A stretch of DNA of 64,000 nt. Source: Straminergon stramineum. Lineage: Eukaryota > Streptophyta > Bryopsida > Hypnales > Calliergonaceae. This document shows positions 11,171 to 23,326 of the stretch, piece by piece. The notes below the pieces were generated by a model, which did no database searches, was not told where the DNA came from, and saw nothing but the letters and a program-made list of their open reading frames with translations. The DNA is taken from contig OY987263.1 of the NCBI GenBank assembly GCA_963920665.1, forward strand, positions 19,455,430-19,519,429, written 5' to 3'. A program made the translations under genes and the position numbers. Positions within the stretch are counted from its first letter, which is position 1, and every line of letters begins with the position of its first letter.

Positions 11171-12944
11171 ATTCACGCCAAACCAAACCAAAGACCAGAT
11201 ACCGTCCCCTTTCTAGTTTCAACTGAGGAACGGTGGCGATGCTCTACCCAGTAACCAAAGAGATCATTCACGCACGACATTCCTTTGCTGCAGAAAAAAC
11301 TGAACGTCTACCTTAAGCCGGGAACTTAGCCAGCCTGCAATCAGTTCAAACTCCAATTCCAACCTCCCAAACCTTTCAAAATATCTTCGATCTTGTACGT
11401 CCGTTGCAGTACTTTTCTTCCAGGCATCCGATCGAACAAGGCCTTGACCCGAAGCCGACAAATACTCTAAACATATTAAGTAAATTAGTGAAGCAGACCC
11501 TCGGCTCCCATATCGAAATCTAGCTCAACTTTCTCTTTCACTGTAGAGACTCCTCCTTTCAGGAAGCAACTCCCCCGCTTTACGATTTTTGTTGTCCTCG
11601 TAGTCCACGTGACCTAGACAATTCCGTCCAATTCCGCCTCGAAGCTTTTAGCAAGCATCGCAGCTCCAATCTTGAAGGATTCCGTTCGCTTGGGCAATCA
11701 CTGAACCTCCAGATGTGCGGCAGTGTACAGTGCCGTTGAAATTCGCCTCTCTGTTTACAGGTGCAGAGATCGATCGATATTCGATAAGCATACTGCATGT
11801 AAACTTACTGCGCGCTCCGTCCGTCAAGCTGATTTGTGGCTTTCAATTACGGTAGTCACCGAAGTGACACCACTGAATGCCAGGTGGTTGATTTGCGCTG
11901 CAGTTTTCTCTGCGGCAGTGACACGTCAAGCTGAGAGATTGACACGTGCAAAATAATATGAAAAAGCCTTGAGAATGTTAGAATAAAGAGGGAAGATTCA
12001 AAGTTGGTGGTATTGAGATTGAACTGCTTTGAATAATCATGAGGCAACTATTTTTTTGAAAAAAGCAAAGGAAAAGGTGCAGCTTACAATCTCTCTTTTT
12101 CTTTGAACCGAATGGATGAACACTCTTACTATTGATTATCTATTATCAATATAATATGGATCCCACAATAGCCACCTACTCCTTATTGATTATTTTAAGT
12201 GCATAATGTCACAACCCATTGACATGATTTCATCTACTTAGATGGTCACATATTCATCTTTATATTTTTTCATCCAAAATACATGAAAGTATTTTTGCCT
12301 TTAAAATTTAGTTTTGACAAACGAAAGATATTATAAAATATTACATGATTTTTAACCCTAAAAGGTACACACATCTCCTAAGTGGATGTTCCTTGGTCAA
12401 CCTTGATTGTAATTTTAAAAATATCCATGTGTGGTATATGTTTTAAACTAAGAAAATGAGGCTTAATGAGTTTTGGCTCTACCCCCTTTCAAAAATTTGA
12501 AAAAATAAAAAAATTGAATGAATTATTGCAATTGCAAGCTCAAAGTATCAAAATCCAAATTACATAATATATCAATTTTTGTGTTTTTCATTAAAATTTT
12601 CTTCCTGTAAAGTTTGATCTTAGTTTAAATTACAAAACTATATTTTTCCTTCTAACCTTCATTTATAGTGATAATACCAAATTATTCTAATATATATTCT
12701 AATTAATATCATTTTATTTCCACCTTTTATTTTTAAAATCACAATAATTTTATTTTGCCATCAAATTTATGAAAAAATCAACGAAATTTGAAAACACATT
12801 TTTTATAAGTGAAAAAATCAAGGTTTCAATATATATCAATTATAATAGGATAGATTTAGTTTGATAATGAAATTTGACTTAGAGGTCATTGCTAGATATA
12901 TTTTGGGTGTAAAAATTAAAATAATTAATGGAATTTTTTTCACA
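11171..12944. other. Gene-free stretch with a G+C-richer part (11.2-11.95 kb)
   Basis: 11200-11950 is compositionally unlike the flanking repeats, and resembles promoter or leader sequence, but no open frame there matches a known protein. TTAACCCTAAAAGG at 12352 may be a broken TTAA-element end. Confidence 0.4.
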
Positions 12945-12948
12945 TTAA

Positions 12949-13489
12949 CCCCTAAGTCCTAAGAGTTTTCTTGGAGGATTCTTGAAGGTTCTTGGAGGTA
13001 CCTATGATCTCAATTCTTGGCCAATATTTATGAATTTTTTTCAAGATAGAAAAACTAATTAGCTTTTGGAGAATATAATTTATACACCTACAAGTGCCTC
13101 GAAGCAAAACTTATGCCACAATAAGCCTAAAACAATTGAGAATGGGTAGCCAAAACAATTGAAGTAATTTAAAAAAAAATCTTATAGATTATATTTTTTT
13201 CTACCTAGAAATATTTGATCAATCCCATTTGAACAAGTATTGTGAAAGTTATAAAGCTTCTTGTTTTGTGGGCAATTTAGCAAATTTTGAGAAAATAATG
13301 TATTGGATCCATTTTTAAACTCAATTTTTTTAAATTAAAAAAAGAAGTTGTACATGGTTTAATTTGCTTTCTAAAATAATCCACCATTGGGAATAGAGTA
13401 TTACAATTCCATCTTAAAACAATAGACAATTTTGTTTTTCCTCCTGTCTTGCAACTCCTTCAATTTATCAATTTTCATTGAAAATGATA
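12949..13489. mobile_element. TTAA-target element, family C, 3'-incomplete
   Basis: TTAA at 12945-12948 is followed by CCCCTAAGTCC. The interior matches the 1586-2506 copy (AGATAGAAAAACTAATTAGC, then AAACTTATGC and TTGGGAATAGAGTATT) up to about 13470, where the foldback element begins. No right terminus was found. Confidence 0.55.
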
Positions 13490-15158
13490 ATTCGGTCATT
13501 GCAAGAAACACCTGCCATTTTCTGTAGCGTTTTGAAAAAGTGGTTTGTATTCAATGCTATAACTTTTGATTTATAAGCCTAATGCCCAAACCAAAAAATT
13601 CTGTTATAGAATTCTTGATTTCAATTGTACCCCTTATTTTTCAAAATTAAAAAAAATATTTTATATTTAAAAATCAATTTCATTAATATGTCACACTTTT
13701 AGGTTTAGGGATTTTTTATACTAAATACCAATTCAAATTAATGATTTTTCGTTGAAATTTCTGTGGTATATTTCATTATTTCTACAATAGGTAGACATGT
13801 CCCTACTAAAGAGCAACCAAAAAAACATTATTTTATGTCCTCCACATTTGCGCAAAGAGGCCTCCCTAATGAGTGCACTTATAACCCCTAAATGTCCAGA
13901 TTGATCTCCAGAATTGACGATTTGAGAAAAATCATGATAAAGTGCAATTTGGAAGCATATTTTGAAATTGATATTCAAATAAAAGTTGTAGATTTCGTTT
14001 GGTAGATTACATTTGTATGGTTGGATCCATCAATGCTATCACCAATCTTCTTTTATAAACTTTGAAAGAAAAATTTCAGAATTCCTTCAAAATTTGATTA
14101 CAAGCAAAATATTATCATTTTTTGAGTAAAATTTGTTGGAATACATTTGATATGAGGTTCTCTAGATACAACGATTTTTTCAAATTTTTGTGTTCTTCAA
14201 ATCTATGACCTCATTTTGGCAAATCCAATTTTGAACTAAAGTCAATGCAGTTTGACCATTTGACATACTTGCACATTAGTAATTTAAAAAAAAATATGTA
14301 CTCTAGTAACACCAAATCCAAACCTTAGATAGGTCAACAACTTGATAACATATCTCCACAAATTAGAATAACTTTCATCCAAGTAGTTAGGAGGATGAAA
14401 CTCAAGTTCCAATTTGTTCATCCTCTAGAAAATGGACATCGGAGCATTTAGGGGATAAACATTAGAAATATTTTTTACCTCATTTTTTTAACCAAATCTC
14501 ATCACCATGAAGTCTTTTCCAATGTCCAATTTTTAGTTTTTTTGAAAATTTATTTTCCTATTTTCTACAAATTAATATGTCCCAATTGAATTTTCTTCAC
14601 CAGAATTCTATGTCCAAAAAGTTGTCCCCGTAAATACAATTGGGACATATTAATTTGTAGAAAATAGGAAAATAAATTTTCAAAAAAACTAAAAATTGGA
14701 CATTGGAAAAGACTTCATAGTGAAGAGATTTGATTTTAAAACTGAGGTCAAAACCATTTCTAATGTTTACAAATGCATGTGCAAGGGAGGCCTCTTTGCA
14801 CAAACGTGGAGGCCATAAAATAATGTTTTTTTAGATGCCCTTTGGTAGGTAGATGTCTACCTACTATAGGAATATACTACAAAAATTTCAACAAAAATTC
14901 ATTAATTTGAACCAGTATTTAGTATATCCCCCCCCCCCCCTAAACTTGAAGTGTGACATATTAATGAAATTGACATTTAAATATAAAATAATTTCTAAAA
15001 AATTCTAAAAAATAAGAAATATGATGACAATCAAATTAACTAGAAATAGATTTTTCATTTTTGGCATTGGTTTAAAATTCATAAGTTGTAGTGGATGACA
15101 AGAGAGTCACTATAATTGTGACAAGAAAATAGGCAAGTGTTTCTTGCAATGACCCAAT
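13490..15158. mobile_element. Foldback element with about 550-bp arms, interrupted by a TTAA-type element
   Basis: The left arm (about 13490-13884 plus 14459-14587) is the reverse complement of the right arm (14638-15158). Outer ends read TCATTGCAAGAAACACCTG and CAAGTGTTTCTTGCAATGA. Outer arms are well diverged, but the innermost 81 bp (14507-14587 versus 14638-14718) are identical around a 50-base spacer. The left arm is split by the element at 13885-14454. There is no coding capacity. The type (foldback, or long-TIR MULE/MITE) is uncertain because flanking duplications were not identified. Confidence 0.75.
13885..14454. mobile_element. TTAA-type element, family D, 570 bp, nested in the foldback
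   Basis: It has ends CCCCTAAATGTCC and GGAGCATTTAGGGG and is flanked by ATAA on both sides (13881-13884, 14455-14458). The uninterrupted right arm of the foldback carries GTAAACATTAG at the equivalent place, so removing the element and one ATAA restores the arm. This proves a 4-bp duplication. It is non-coding and homologous to the copy at 51150-52649. Confidence 0.8.
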
Positions 15159-17875
15159 TTTGAATGGTTTTTGATGAAAGAAAGGCTTTAGGATTTGAGG
15201 GATAAATCTCTATTTCTACATGTACCTTGTGAAATAAAATTATATTAATTGGATTTTTTTTTTCTGTATTTATTGATTTATTTTCACTCTTAGCTATAAA
15301 AATTATAATAATGACAATTGTTCACAAAACAAAGTGAGTTTTTTTTAGTGATATACAATTCATATTGTCACATAATCAAAATACAAGGTTGATATTTGAA
15401 CTCCATTTTAAAAGGTTAAAATTAGCTAAAATTAAACATGAAATTTGATTATTTTGCAATGGATTCAGTCATGTAGCCATGTAGGGGGTACCTCTTTAAA
15501 ATCTTAAAACCAAATTATGGTTTTTGAGGTTTAGGTCAATTGTTGTGGTTTGACTTTTGATTTTTTTGTGGATTCAAGTTCAATTTGTAGATGAGTATTT
15601 TCATTGAAGGTCTAGTGAAGATCTTAAGAGTTGTCACTAAGCAAAAGAAATCGACTTTAGAGACATGGCACTTCAATTGCTCCTTGAGGGTGATAAACAA
15701 AGAGATCGTAGTAATGTAAGGTGTAAAAGTCTTCTTGATAAAGTAGAATCAAGTTTTGATTTTGGGTGCCATAATTTTTCACCCAAGCATTTCCACCATA
15801 CTCAAATAACTATACTAAATTTGACATAGCCTAATATTTCTTGAATTTTGAAGTTGAGAGACACCTATAGATAGACAATGGAAATAATAAACATTCTAAA
15901 GTTTCATCACATAGATCTTATAAATTGTAAAGAGTTTGAAATTGAAACTTTGTGTGTGTGTTCTATATGAAGTTGAAATTAAGGTCTTATCATTCCTAAG
16001 GTTACACCTATCATATTTTTTTTTAAATCATCCAAAAATCTTCATCCAAATATCGTCATCCAGATATCGTCATTTTCAACATTTTTTGGACCCAAAATGC
16101 AAAGGATTTTTAGGGGTCAAAAAAGAGGGAATCACAAATATTGCAATGGTTGCTACTACTACTACTACTACTACTACTTTTTTACTCTCAGTGTAGATAC
16201 TAAAAATGTGCATGACAATATGAGGTTCTATAACATGTTCACAACATAGTATTGCATAAAAAATTGAAATTAACTTGTGAAAGCTCAAGCTACCATAATA
16301 TGCTTTTGAATTTAAAAAAATTCCCTTGTAGATTCTTTGGATTGCACCAAACTTTGAGATTTGTCAAGTAAAGTGGGATATTGGTTAGACTTCATTTTAT
16401 AATTTATTCACCTAAAAAACTGTTGAAAATCAAATTAACTTTTTGTTCCATAATGTCTTTTGTAATTGAATATCTCAAATCAAAATTTATGGACAAAGTT
16501 TATAGGAGATAAGAAAATATACAAAATTCACCAATCATAATTAGTTAAAATTTAAAAATATCACAATACATTTGATATAAATTTTGAATTGTCATATCTA
16601 CCTTCTTGATATAATTTTTATCTTCAAATTTATGCTTAATAAACTCTCCAACAAGTATTGTGTGATGGAAATTAGCACAAAGATTGATTTAGGGTTTAAA
16701 CCTTAAAGACCAAGGTATAGTTTATTCTTCCAAAATTGTAGAGATGTATTATAAAATGCAATTTTTAATAATAATTTAATGTTCACTCGAACAATAGTTG
16801 TAAAATATGACCTATAGATCATATCTATACAATTAGATCAACTAGTACACTAAACAATATTTTTCAATCAAATTTGAAGCCAAAAATTAAAAATTCCTTC
16901 TAAAATGAATTGTAGATTCAATATTTGTGATTTTCACAAGAATTCCTTACCTTGAAGTTAAAATGTTAATTTCTAATCACATTGTGATTTTTGAAGATTT
17001 CAATTTTATATTTTACTGTAGTTGTTTTTGAAGGATCATTTTTTGAACCAATAAGGGTATTTTTTGAGATCCAAACTACCAAAACCTAGTGAATAATAGA
17101 ATATATGCAAATCAAATTAGTCTAAAATATATATTGCACAAACATTAAAGAATGAAAACAAGAATCTTCAAAAAAATGAATGGATGAAAAATGCATTTTT
17201 GTATGCTTGGGGTGTGTTTGAATTCATATATTGTTTAAAATTTGAAAGTTTGATCCACTAGAGGATAAATTGTAAGAGTATTCAATTTTTGAAAGTACCA
17301 ATAAATATTTATTTCAGAGAATGTAGAACTAATACAATATGCATATAATATTCTAATAGAATCATGGACTAAATTAATCATTTCTAAGAATAGACAATTA
17401 AATGTGTTTAAAAGTATGTAAACTATGCTTCATTCTAAATGCATTTTCAAAAAAAATAAAAAAATTCATGATTCTTTTGGTGTATAACCATCTATATTAG
17501 ACCTTTCGCAAATGGCCAAAATCAATTTTGATTTTACACTTTTCAAGATTTTTGTAGTTTTTCAAATTAAAATGTCAAAATCTTATTTCTCAAATTTTTG
17601 TAGTTTCTTAATTCTCCTAATTAGGAAACTATTCTATACTTGATCATTCTATAAATGAATATCAACTCCCTTTTTATCACCATTCCAAGTGAAGGTTTAA
17701 CTCATTGTTTGTAGTCACAAATTTGTCATTTAAATTCAAATTATTCAACCAATTGACTGGAGTGGACAAGGCTAGGTTACGAATTTGCAACAAATTTATT
17801 GATCCAAGTAGGCCTTTTTCACAACTTAATTGCCTCTATAGGGAGGGCCGTATTGCTACCATTTATTGCTATACG
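15159..17875. other. AT-rich non-coding stretch between foldback and solo LTR
   Basis: Only the CTA microsatellite and short random frames are seen. Confidence 0.5.
16154..16180 (+). repeat. (CTA)n microsatellite
   Basis: About nine CTA units follow GTTG; it has no coding meaning here. Confidence 0.8.
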
Positions 17876-19090
17876 TGTCACACCCCTATCTCCTTGGGGT
17901 GCCCAAAGTGCCTTAGTGAGCAAGAGGGACTTTAAGGGTGACTTTCCAAGCCTTACAATAGGCTAAGAAGGGAGAAATGAGAGACTCTCGAGCAAACAAG
18001 GCACAATGGTGCCTTGTTTAAGAAGATCATAATAGCATGTCATACATTTTTGGAAAGCTCTTGAGAATACGCTTCTAACTGTCTAAAGAACGTGTGATTT
18101 GGACTAGTGGGCTAGAAGTTATGGCTGTTTAAAGTTGGGGATATCCTGATGGTGCTGAGACACTCAAGGGCTAAGTGTGAGGGGTTCCTAAAGAATCCCT
18201 CAACAAAGTATGGCATGTAGCATATCATTGGAAAGTTAAAAAACAAGGAACCTATAATGTCAAGCATTACGAGGTTCTAAGACATGAGCCAAAAGTTATG
18301 GCCAAGAGAAGGGCAGTGGTGAAGGCGTGACGCCACTACCGGTGAACTCGAATCTTTGGAGGGCCATAACTTTGTGAGAAATTGTCCTAATGGGATAAGT
18401 GAGCAGTCCATTGGCATCTACTCATTGCATAGATATCCAAAATGGGCTCACATGTGGGATTTGAAGAGCCGACCTCAAAGTTACGCCTTTTGGAAGTTCG
18501 GAAGTCCAAACAGAGTTAGAACTTTGGGATTTTGGTTGGAAACGAGTGGTCTTCCGAAACCCCTCTTTTGAGATGTACCTTCGACCTATAAGAGAGGGTT
18601 TGTTGAATGCCACACAAAGTACTACAAGAGGGGTTGGTCTCCCTCCTCCCTCCCTCTTAGAGCTTTGGTGAGTCTTACTGACTCTTGGGTGGTGATGCAA
18701 CTTCACCATCAGCTTCAAGGCTCCATGGGACACTTGTGTGGGTGTCCTAAGGCACCAGTTGGTTAGAGTCTCACTCCGTGCTAGGCTTTTGGTATGTGTC
18801 TTGAGTTGTAAGTCTCGATTAGTGTTGGTATGAGAGTAGCAAATACACAATGGGCCTAGTATGAAGTGGGGTGACAACCAAGGGCAGTTAGGATTGTGGT
18901 GAGTAGTGCCACCATAAGTCCTAGCATAGTAAGATGGAAGTTCTACCCTATGTCACCAAATGACTTGGCGTGTGCAGTGTTAGTTAGCTAGGCCTAAGTG
19001 ATATTGGAATTGGAGTGTGGTGAGCTGTGAAAGCTAAAAATGTCTCTTGAAGTTTGTTTGGAGTTGTAAGGTGTTATTAGGGCTGCAACA
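17876..19090. mobile_element. Solo LTR, 1215 bp
   Basis: The element starts TGTCACACCCC and ends GGGCTGCAACA, so it has TG...CA ends. It is flanked by a perfect 5-bp target duplication ATACG (17871-17875 and 19091-19095). There is no internal retroviral coding region, so it is a solo LTR left by recombination between two LTRs. The 45226-46538 copy shares phrases throughout, in the same orientation. It is internally modular: the phrase AAAGTTATGGC or its complement recurs several times, at uneven distances of about 60-180 bp. The TGTCACACC start is common among plant Ty3/gypsy LTRs, but the superfamily is not proven. Confidence 0.8.
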
Positions 19091-19399
19091 ATACGTGTGA
19101 CATTAGATGAACAAACTTTTCATGTACACCAATTAAAAAATTAATTGGTTTGAATTCTTCTATAATATATATGGATTACTACTCACACTATAAGAATTGA
19201 TTCAATCATAATCCACATTATTTCTAAATTAAGTACTTTCATGAAAGATTTTCTATATATAGTATAGAAGTAGAATTTATAATCTATTATATTTTATACA
19301 AGAGAAGTCATAGTTTCATCCATTTGGATGGTTAAGTATTCATCTTCACACACCTCCATCAGAAATTGAGAGCACTATTGAGTTTTAAATCCCCCTATG

Positions 19400-19783
19400 A
19401 GAGCATCTTCATTGTATGCATGGACCCAACTCTCAATGATGGACTATAGTGGATGCAGATATAGAGAGGACCACTACAAAATGCCAATCTAAAACAAGTG
19501 GAGCAAGGTGGCAAATTTAGGGAGTGTAAAGTAGCAAAAGTACTACTTATGTTGTGTAGGCTAGTTGTTTGTTGTTGTTGAAGGCCAATCCATGTTTGGT
19601 ACATGGTAGACTTTAGTTACTTGCAACCTTCTCTTGTTTTAATGTAATCAAAGTCAACTGGAGTGATGGCTAAAGAAGCTAGTAGAGAGTTGTGGCGCGT
19701 AACGCAATTTTGTAGTGCTTTGTTGACCTCTACCTTCTTGTTGGAGTGAGGAGACAAGTCAACGTGTGGGATGAAGATACTCT
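19400..19783. mobile_element. MITE-like element with AGAGCATC ends, about 384 bp
   Basis: AGAGCATCTTCAT (from 19400) pairs with ATGAAGATACTCT (19771-19783) with one mismatch. Its first eight bases equal those of the 10785 element. No target duplication is evident, and there is no coding capacity. Confidence 0.5.
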
Positions 19784-20537
19784 AACAAACTAATTAAAAG
19801 AAACATACAATATTTCTTACTAAGGGGAGTCTCACTTGTTCCCATAGTTACAGCAATTGTACTAAGAATTTTCTTTATGAATGTCCAACTTTGAACACAT
19901 GCTATGCACCATGCCATGATGTATGTATCGCCACCCCTGTTCGTTCACGATGATTATTCCATCTCCACTCTCCCAAAAATCAACACTAAAATCCAAACAC
20001 TAAAATCCAAACCCAAAAAGCCCATTCTATGATTTGTATCCTTCCAGAATGCAGCGGAAGTCAAGAACACTGTCGTGTCGAGCCACCTCTCCCGTACACC
20101 ACTTTTTTTTTACATTGCAAAACCTCCTTCCCGTCAATTGTGTGGAAGCATCTTCACGCATTGCCACGATTTCGCTTGACCAAGTAATCTCACCATCCGT
20201 CATCGTCCCAATTCCCAATTTCCGGCACTCCTAACACGACAACGCGTACGGAATAGCATGGCATATCCAAGCATCAAAAAGTAGTACAGCAGTGAGCCCC
20301 ACTTCGGGATTCAGCATTGTACCAACTGCGAGAAGATGTACAGAATGATGGAGTTATGCGAGAGATTCATTACAGAGTAGGATAGAAGCGTCAAATCTGT
20401 CGAGGTCCAATTTGTTGGCTCTGGGGTCTGAAAGCTCTGCATCGTTTTGCATCCATAGAAGCTAAGCTACCTTGAGGAAGTTGGAACCCTAACTTGGAGT
20501 AGCTACCTCCCTTGGAAAGCGAGCCTGTGACCTGCAT

Positions 20538-20640
20538 GTTGTGAGAGAGAGAGAAAGAGAGGAAGGAGGAAAGGAAATGAGGCAGTGAAGGTACAGGTTG
20601 GCTTTATAAGAGTACCAAAGGGTAAGCTTAACTTAGATAA
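20538..20640 (+). promoter_or_regulatory. Candidate cyanase promoter: GA-rich tract plus TATA-like box
   Basis: A GA-repeat tract at about 20540-20578 is followed by TTTATAAG at 20603-20610, roughly 1 kb upstream of the cyanase ATG. GA repeats are binding sites of plant BPC/GAGA factors and often sit near transcription starts. Base composition also rises from AT-rich repeat to more mixed sequence over 19.9-21.2 kb. The start site itself cannot be located from sequence. Confidence 0.35.
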
Positions 20641-21248
20641 GAGCTTGCACGCGACTAACACTCCATCAAGCTCCAATCTTGTAAATCCTTCCCTTTCCAG
20701 ATTCAGTGCCATTCCACTCGCTCGCATGTCCTGCAGTTATCCTTCAGACGCCATCTTCTCCTCTTTACTCATCACCCACGAGCGCCATCGCGACTGCGGT
20801 TTCACCTTTGCCAACATTTCTCATTTGGGTTCACTCGTATGTCTTTGAATTCGCTTGTATCAGATCCCATTTAGAGTATCTTCTAAGAGATTCGCTTGTG
20901 CAATTCCTCCCACGCGAACCTCGTGATTGACTTTGGTTCCGGCGGGGACTATTTCTAGAGGCGGTGCTTTTTTGGATTTGGTCTAGATTTTGGAAGTAGA
21001 GTATGGAATTTTCTGTCATTGGGTTTGAGAGGCTTAGGTGGGATTCAATTTGGAATTTGAACGGGCTTAGGGTTGGAGAGGGAGGATCGCGCGTGTGTAG
21101 GCTCTTGCCTGTGCATGCACATGCTCTGTGCTGTATTTCTTGCTGTTTCGATTTTGTAGTACTGAGAAAGTCGATTGAAATGTGTGGAACAGGTTTTGAT
21201 CTTGAGGGATTGCAAGTTCGGGATTCCTTTGTACAATCATATCTCGAG

Positions 21249-21619
21249 GTGAGTCATTGTGACTTGCAATTGATTGTTTTCCAGTAGGAATAATTTCTGC
21301 TAGAAACGTAACGTTCTTGAGTAATGTAGAGTATCACTGACTCTTGGCTGCCGTGATTCTCTTTTGAGTAGCAGATGAGCCCAAGGTGTGGAGCTGATTT
21401 CAGAATGTTATGAATATAAGTTGATCAGTACTAGAGAACACTGTTTGATGTAAATGTTTGCATTCCATAGCTTAGACACTGTCGTGTGTAGCATGGGATT
21501 TGGAAACAATTTGCAGTAATCTCTACCATGATGTGCATTGTCTTTCATACAACTTTGCGAATGCTGTGGACAATGTCGTGTGAGTGAGATTAACAAGGTA
21601 TTGTTGTTTTGTAATGCAG
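21249..21619 (+). other. Probable 5'-UTR intron of the cyanase gene
   Basis: A strong donor (GAG/GTGAGT at 21249) and a pyrimidine-rich acceptor (TTGTTTTGTAATGCAG, ending 21619) flank this stretch, 17 bases before the cyanase ATG. The upstream open stretch starting at ATG 21003 reaches the donor in phase 0 but would join out of frame with the cyanase ATG, so it is best read as leader sequence holding an upstream ORF. Leader introns are common in plant housekeeping genes. Splicing is inferred from the sites only. Confidence 0.55.
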
Positions 21620-21636
21620 GGATTCAATCCTGTTCA

Positions 21637-23326
21637 ATGGCTGACAACAAGTCCGCATTGGTGACCAGGCTTCTGCAGGCCAAGAAGGAAAGTGGCAAGA
21701 CGTACACTGAGATTGCGAAACAGACGGGGTTGACGAATGCCTACGTCGCCCAGCTCTTCCGTCGCCAAGCCCACCTCAAACCCGAAACTGCAAAGGTCCT
21801 AAAATCTGCGGTGCCATCACTTTCGGACGATTTGGTCGCTGCAATGCAAGAGATTCCTCTGCGCTCATACGATCCCGCCATTGTTCAAGACCCCACCATC
21901 TACAGGTGAAACACATGCTCCTGGAATGACCTCCGTGAATTGATTTTCTTTGTACACGAATTGTTTCTCCTTGTTCAAAGTGTAACGCTGACTTTCTTTT
22001 GCCAGGATACATGAGGCGGTTATTCATTACGGCGAAGGCATTAAGGATATCATCAACGAAGAGCTTGGAGACGGCATGTAAGTTGGCAACCTGTTCGAGG
22101 TCCTCGTGTGAAATGCATGTGGTTTGCTTTGTCAGTTGTGTTTGCTCTCTCAATGCCAAGGGAGAGAGTAACATGCAAATATTGCTGTAACACATGTATC
22201 ATTTTCGTTTAGTACCATAACCTCCGACACTTTCAATCCATTGCATAGCTCATCGTTGGAAATAATAATTTTCCTTATGTCTAGCAGAATTGTGACATGT
22301 GGTTATAGGAACAGTGATATTCTGTGATTTTCAAGTAGGATTTTGAATATTTCAATCAGTGAAGATTACAGAGAGGATTGTATTGAGATATATGACATTC
22401 TTACATATCCATTTGCGGTAGACATTTGCGATTGTCTCTCGTTTATGTTCATTCAGGGTCAGAAGTTTACGAAACCCCAGTAGCAGCTCAAAGTGTATTG
22501 TCTTTAGCCTGAGGATATCGGGGTTTGTGCAACTGTGTCAAAAGACCACTTATAATCTCTATATGTTTTTTGATTGGAAATTTGCAGCATGTCTGCTATT
22601 GGTTACTATTGCTCCGTGGAGAAGGTGAAGGGCAAGGATGGCGAGGACAGAGTCGTTATCATTATGAACGGAAAATACTTGCCATACACTGAACAGGTAA
22701 AGTGAAATTTTATGCTGTTTCAGTGTGATTTTTAGGGTAACTATGATAGGGACACCCATAACGTTTTATGTCCTTTTTAGCAATTGAAAGAGGATTTCAA
22801 CACACGAAAGAATGCGTCAATTGTCTGGATATTGTATGCAGAAGTTACGAAGATTCAATGTTTTATTGATAGATGATGTAAATTACACTTAAGCAAATGT
22901 TTAATTGATCCACATCCTCATAATTATGTACCCATTGTCTAAGGTTTTAGGGTGGCAATTTCTGGGTCGGTGATGATTATGGCTATCCCTATCTTGACTT
23001 AGATATGAGAGTTGTGGTGTGAACTGATACTTTAGGGGGGTGTAACTGATACTTGATTTGATTTGGTTTGTGTATTCTTTCACTTGATACGTATCTGACC
23101 ATACTACTGTTTTGAATATAAATATTCAGTTCAGAGAATCTTGTGGACACAACTTTTCTTTACCATCTTTATAGCTAGTGCGTTTTAAACACCTTTACAC
23201 GTATAACAGTGTTGTGACTTAGATGAGATCCTATCAAAAATGATTAGTGGAATGAACTCTTAACAAGTGTTTGTGTGTTCACAGAAATCTGAGGGGAACG
23301 TTGCAACATTGGCATCCATCTCATGA
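21637..23326 (+). CDS. CYN: Cyanase (cyanate hydratase), complete, four coding exons
   Basis: Cyanase converts cyanate and bicarbonate to carbamate and CO2; carbamate then decays to ammonia and CO2. Coding exons are 21637-21905, 22006-22077, 22588-22696 and 23285-23326. All introns are GT-AG, and the joined frame gives 163 aa ending TGA, close to the usual plant size of about 165-170. Residues 1-75 form the N-terminal helical, HTH-like domain ([20 protein letters not shown]); residues 80-163 form the catalytic domain. The Arg-Glu-Ser triad known from the bacterial enzyme falls at R90, E93 and S116 with exactly conserved spacing. [31 protein letters not shown] and [10 protein letters not shown] are family hallmarks. 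No transit peptide is visible, so a cytosolic decamer is expected. The start is the first ATG after a strong acceptor (AG at 21618-21619). Identity is certain; the last exon is short but keeps frame and ends as expected. Confidence 0.95.

Noticed and set aside
14929..14940. Poly-C runs here and near 35022-35040 as functional sites
   Set aside because: Simple homopolymers, likely length-variable or sequencing-sensitive.
18422..18877. 151-codon minus-strand frame
   Set aside because: Lies wholly inside the solo LTR and has no recognisable domain.
21538..21636. N-terminal extension of cyanase upstream of the ATG at 21637
   Set aside because: The open frame upstream begins at a TTG, crosses a strong splice acceptor at 21619, and gives residues with no family similarity; it is intron sequence.
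21776..22195. 139-codon minus-strand frame
   Set aside because: Antisense of cyanase exons and introns.
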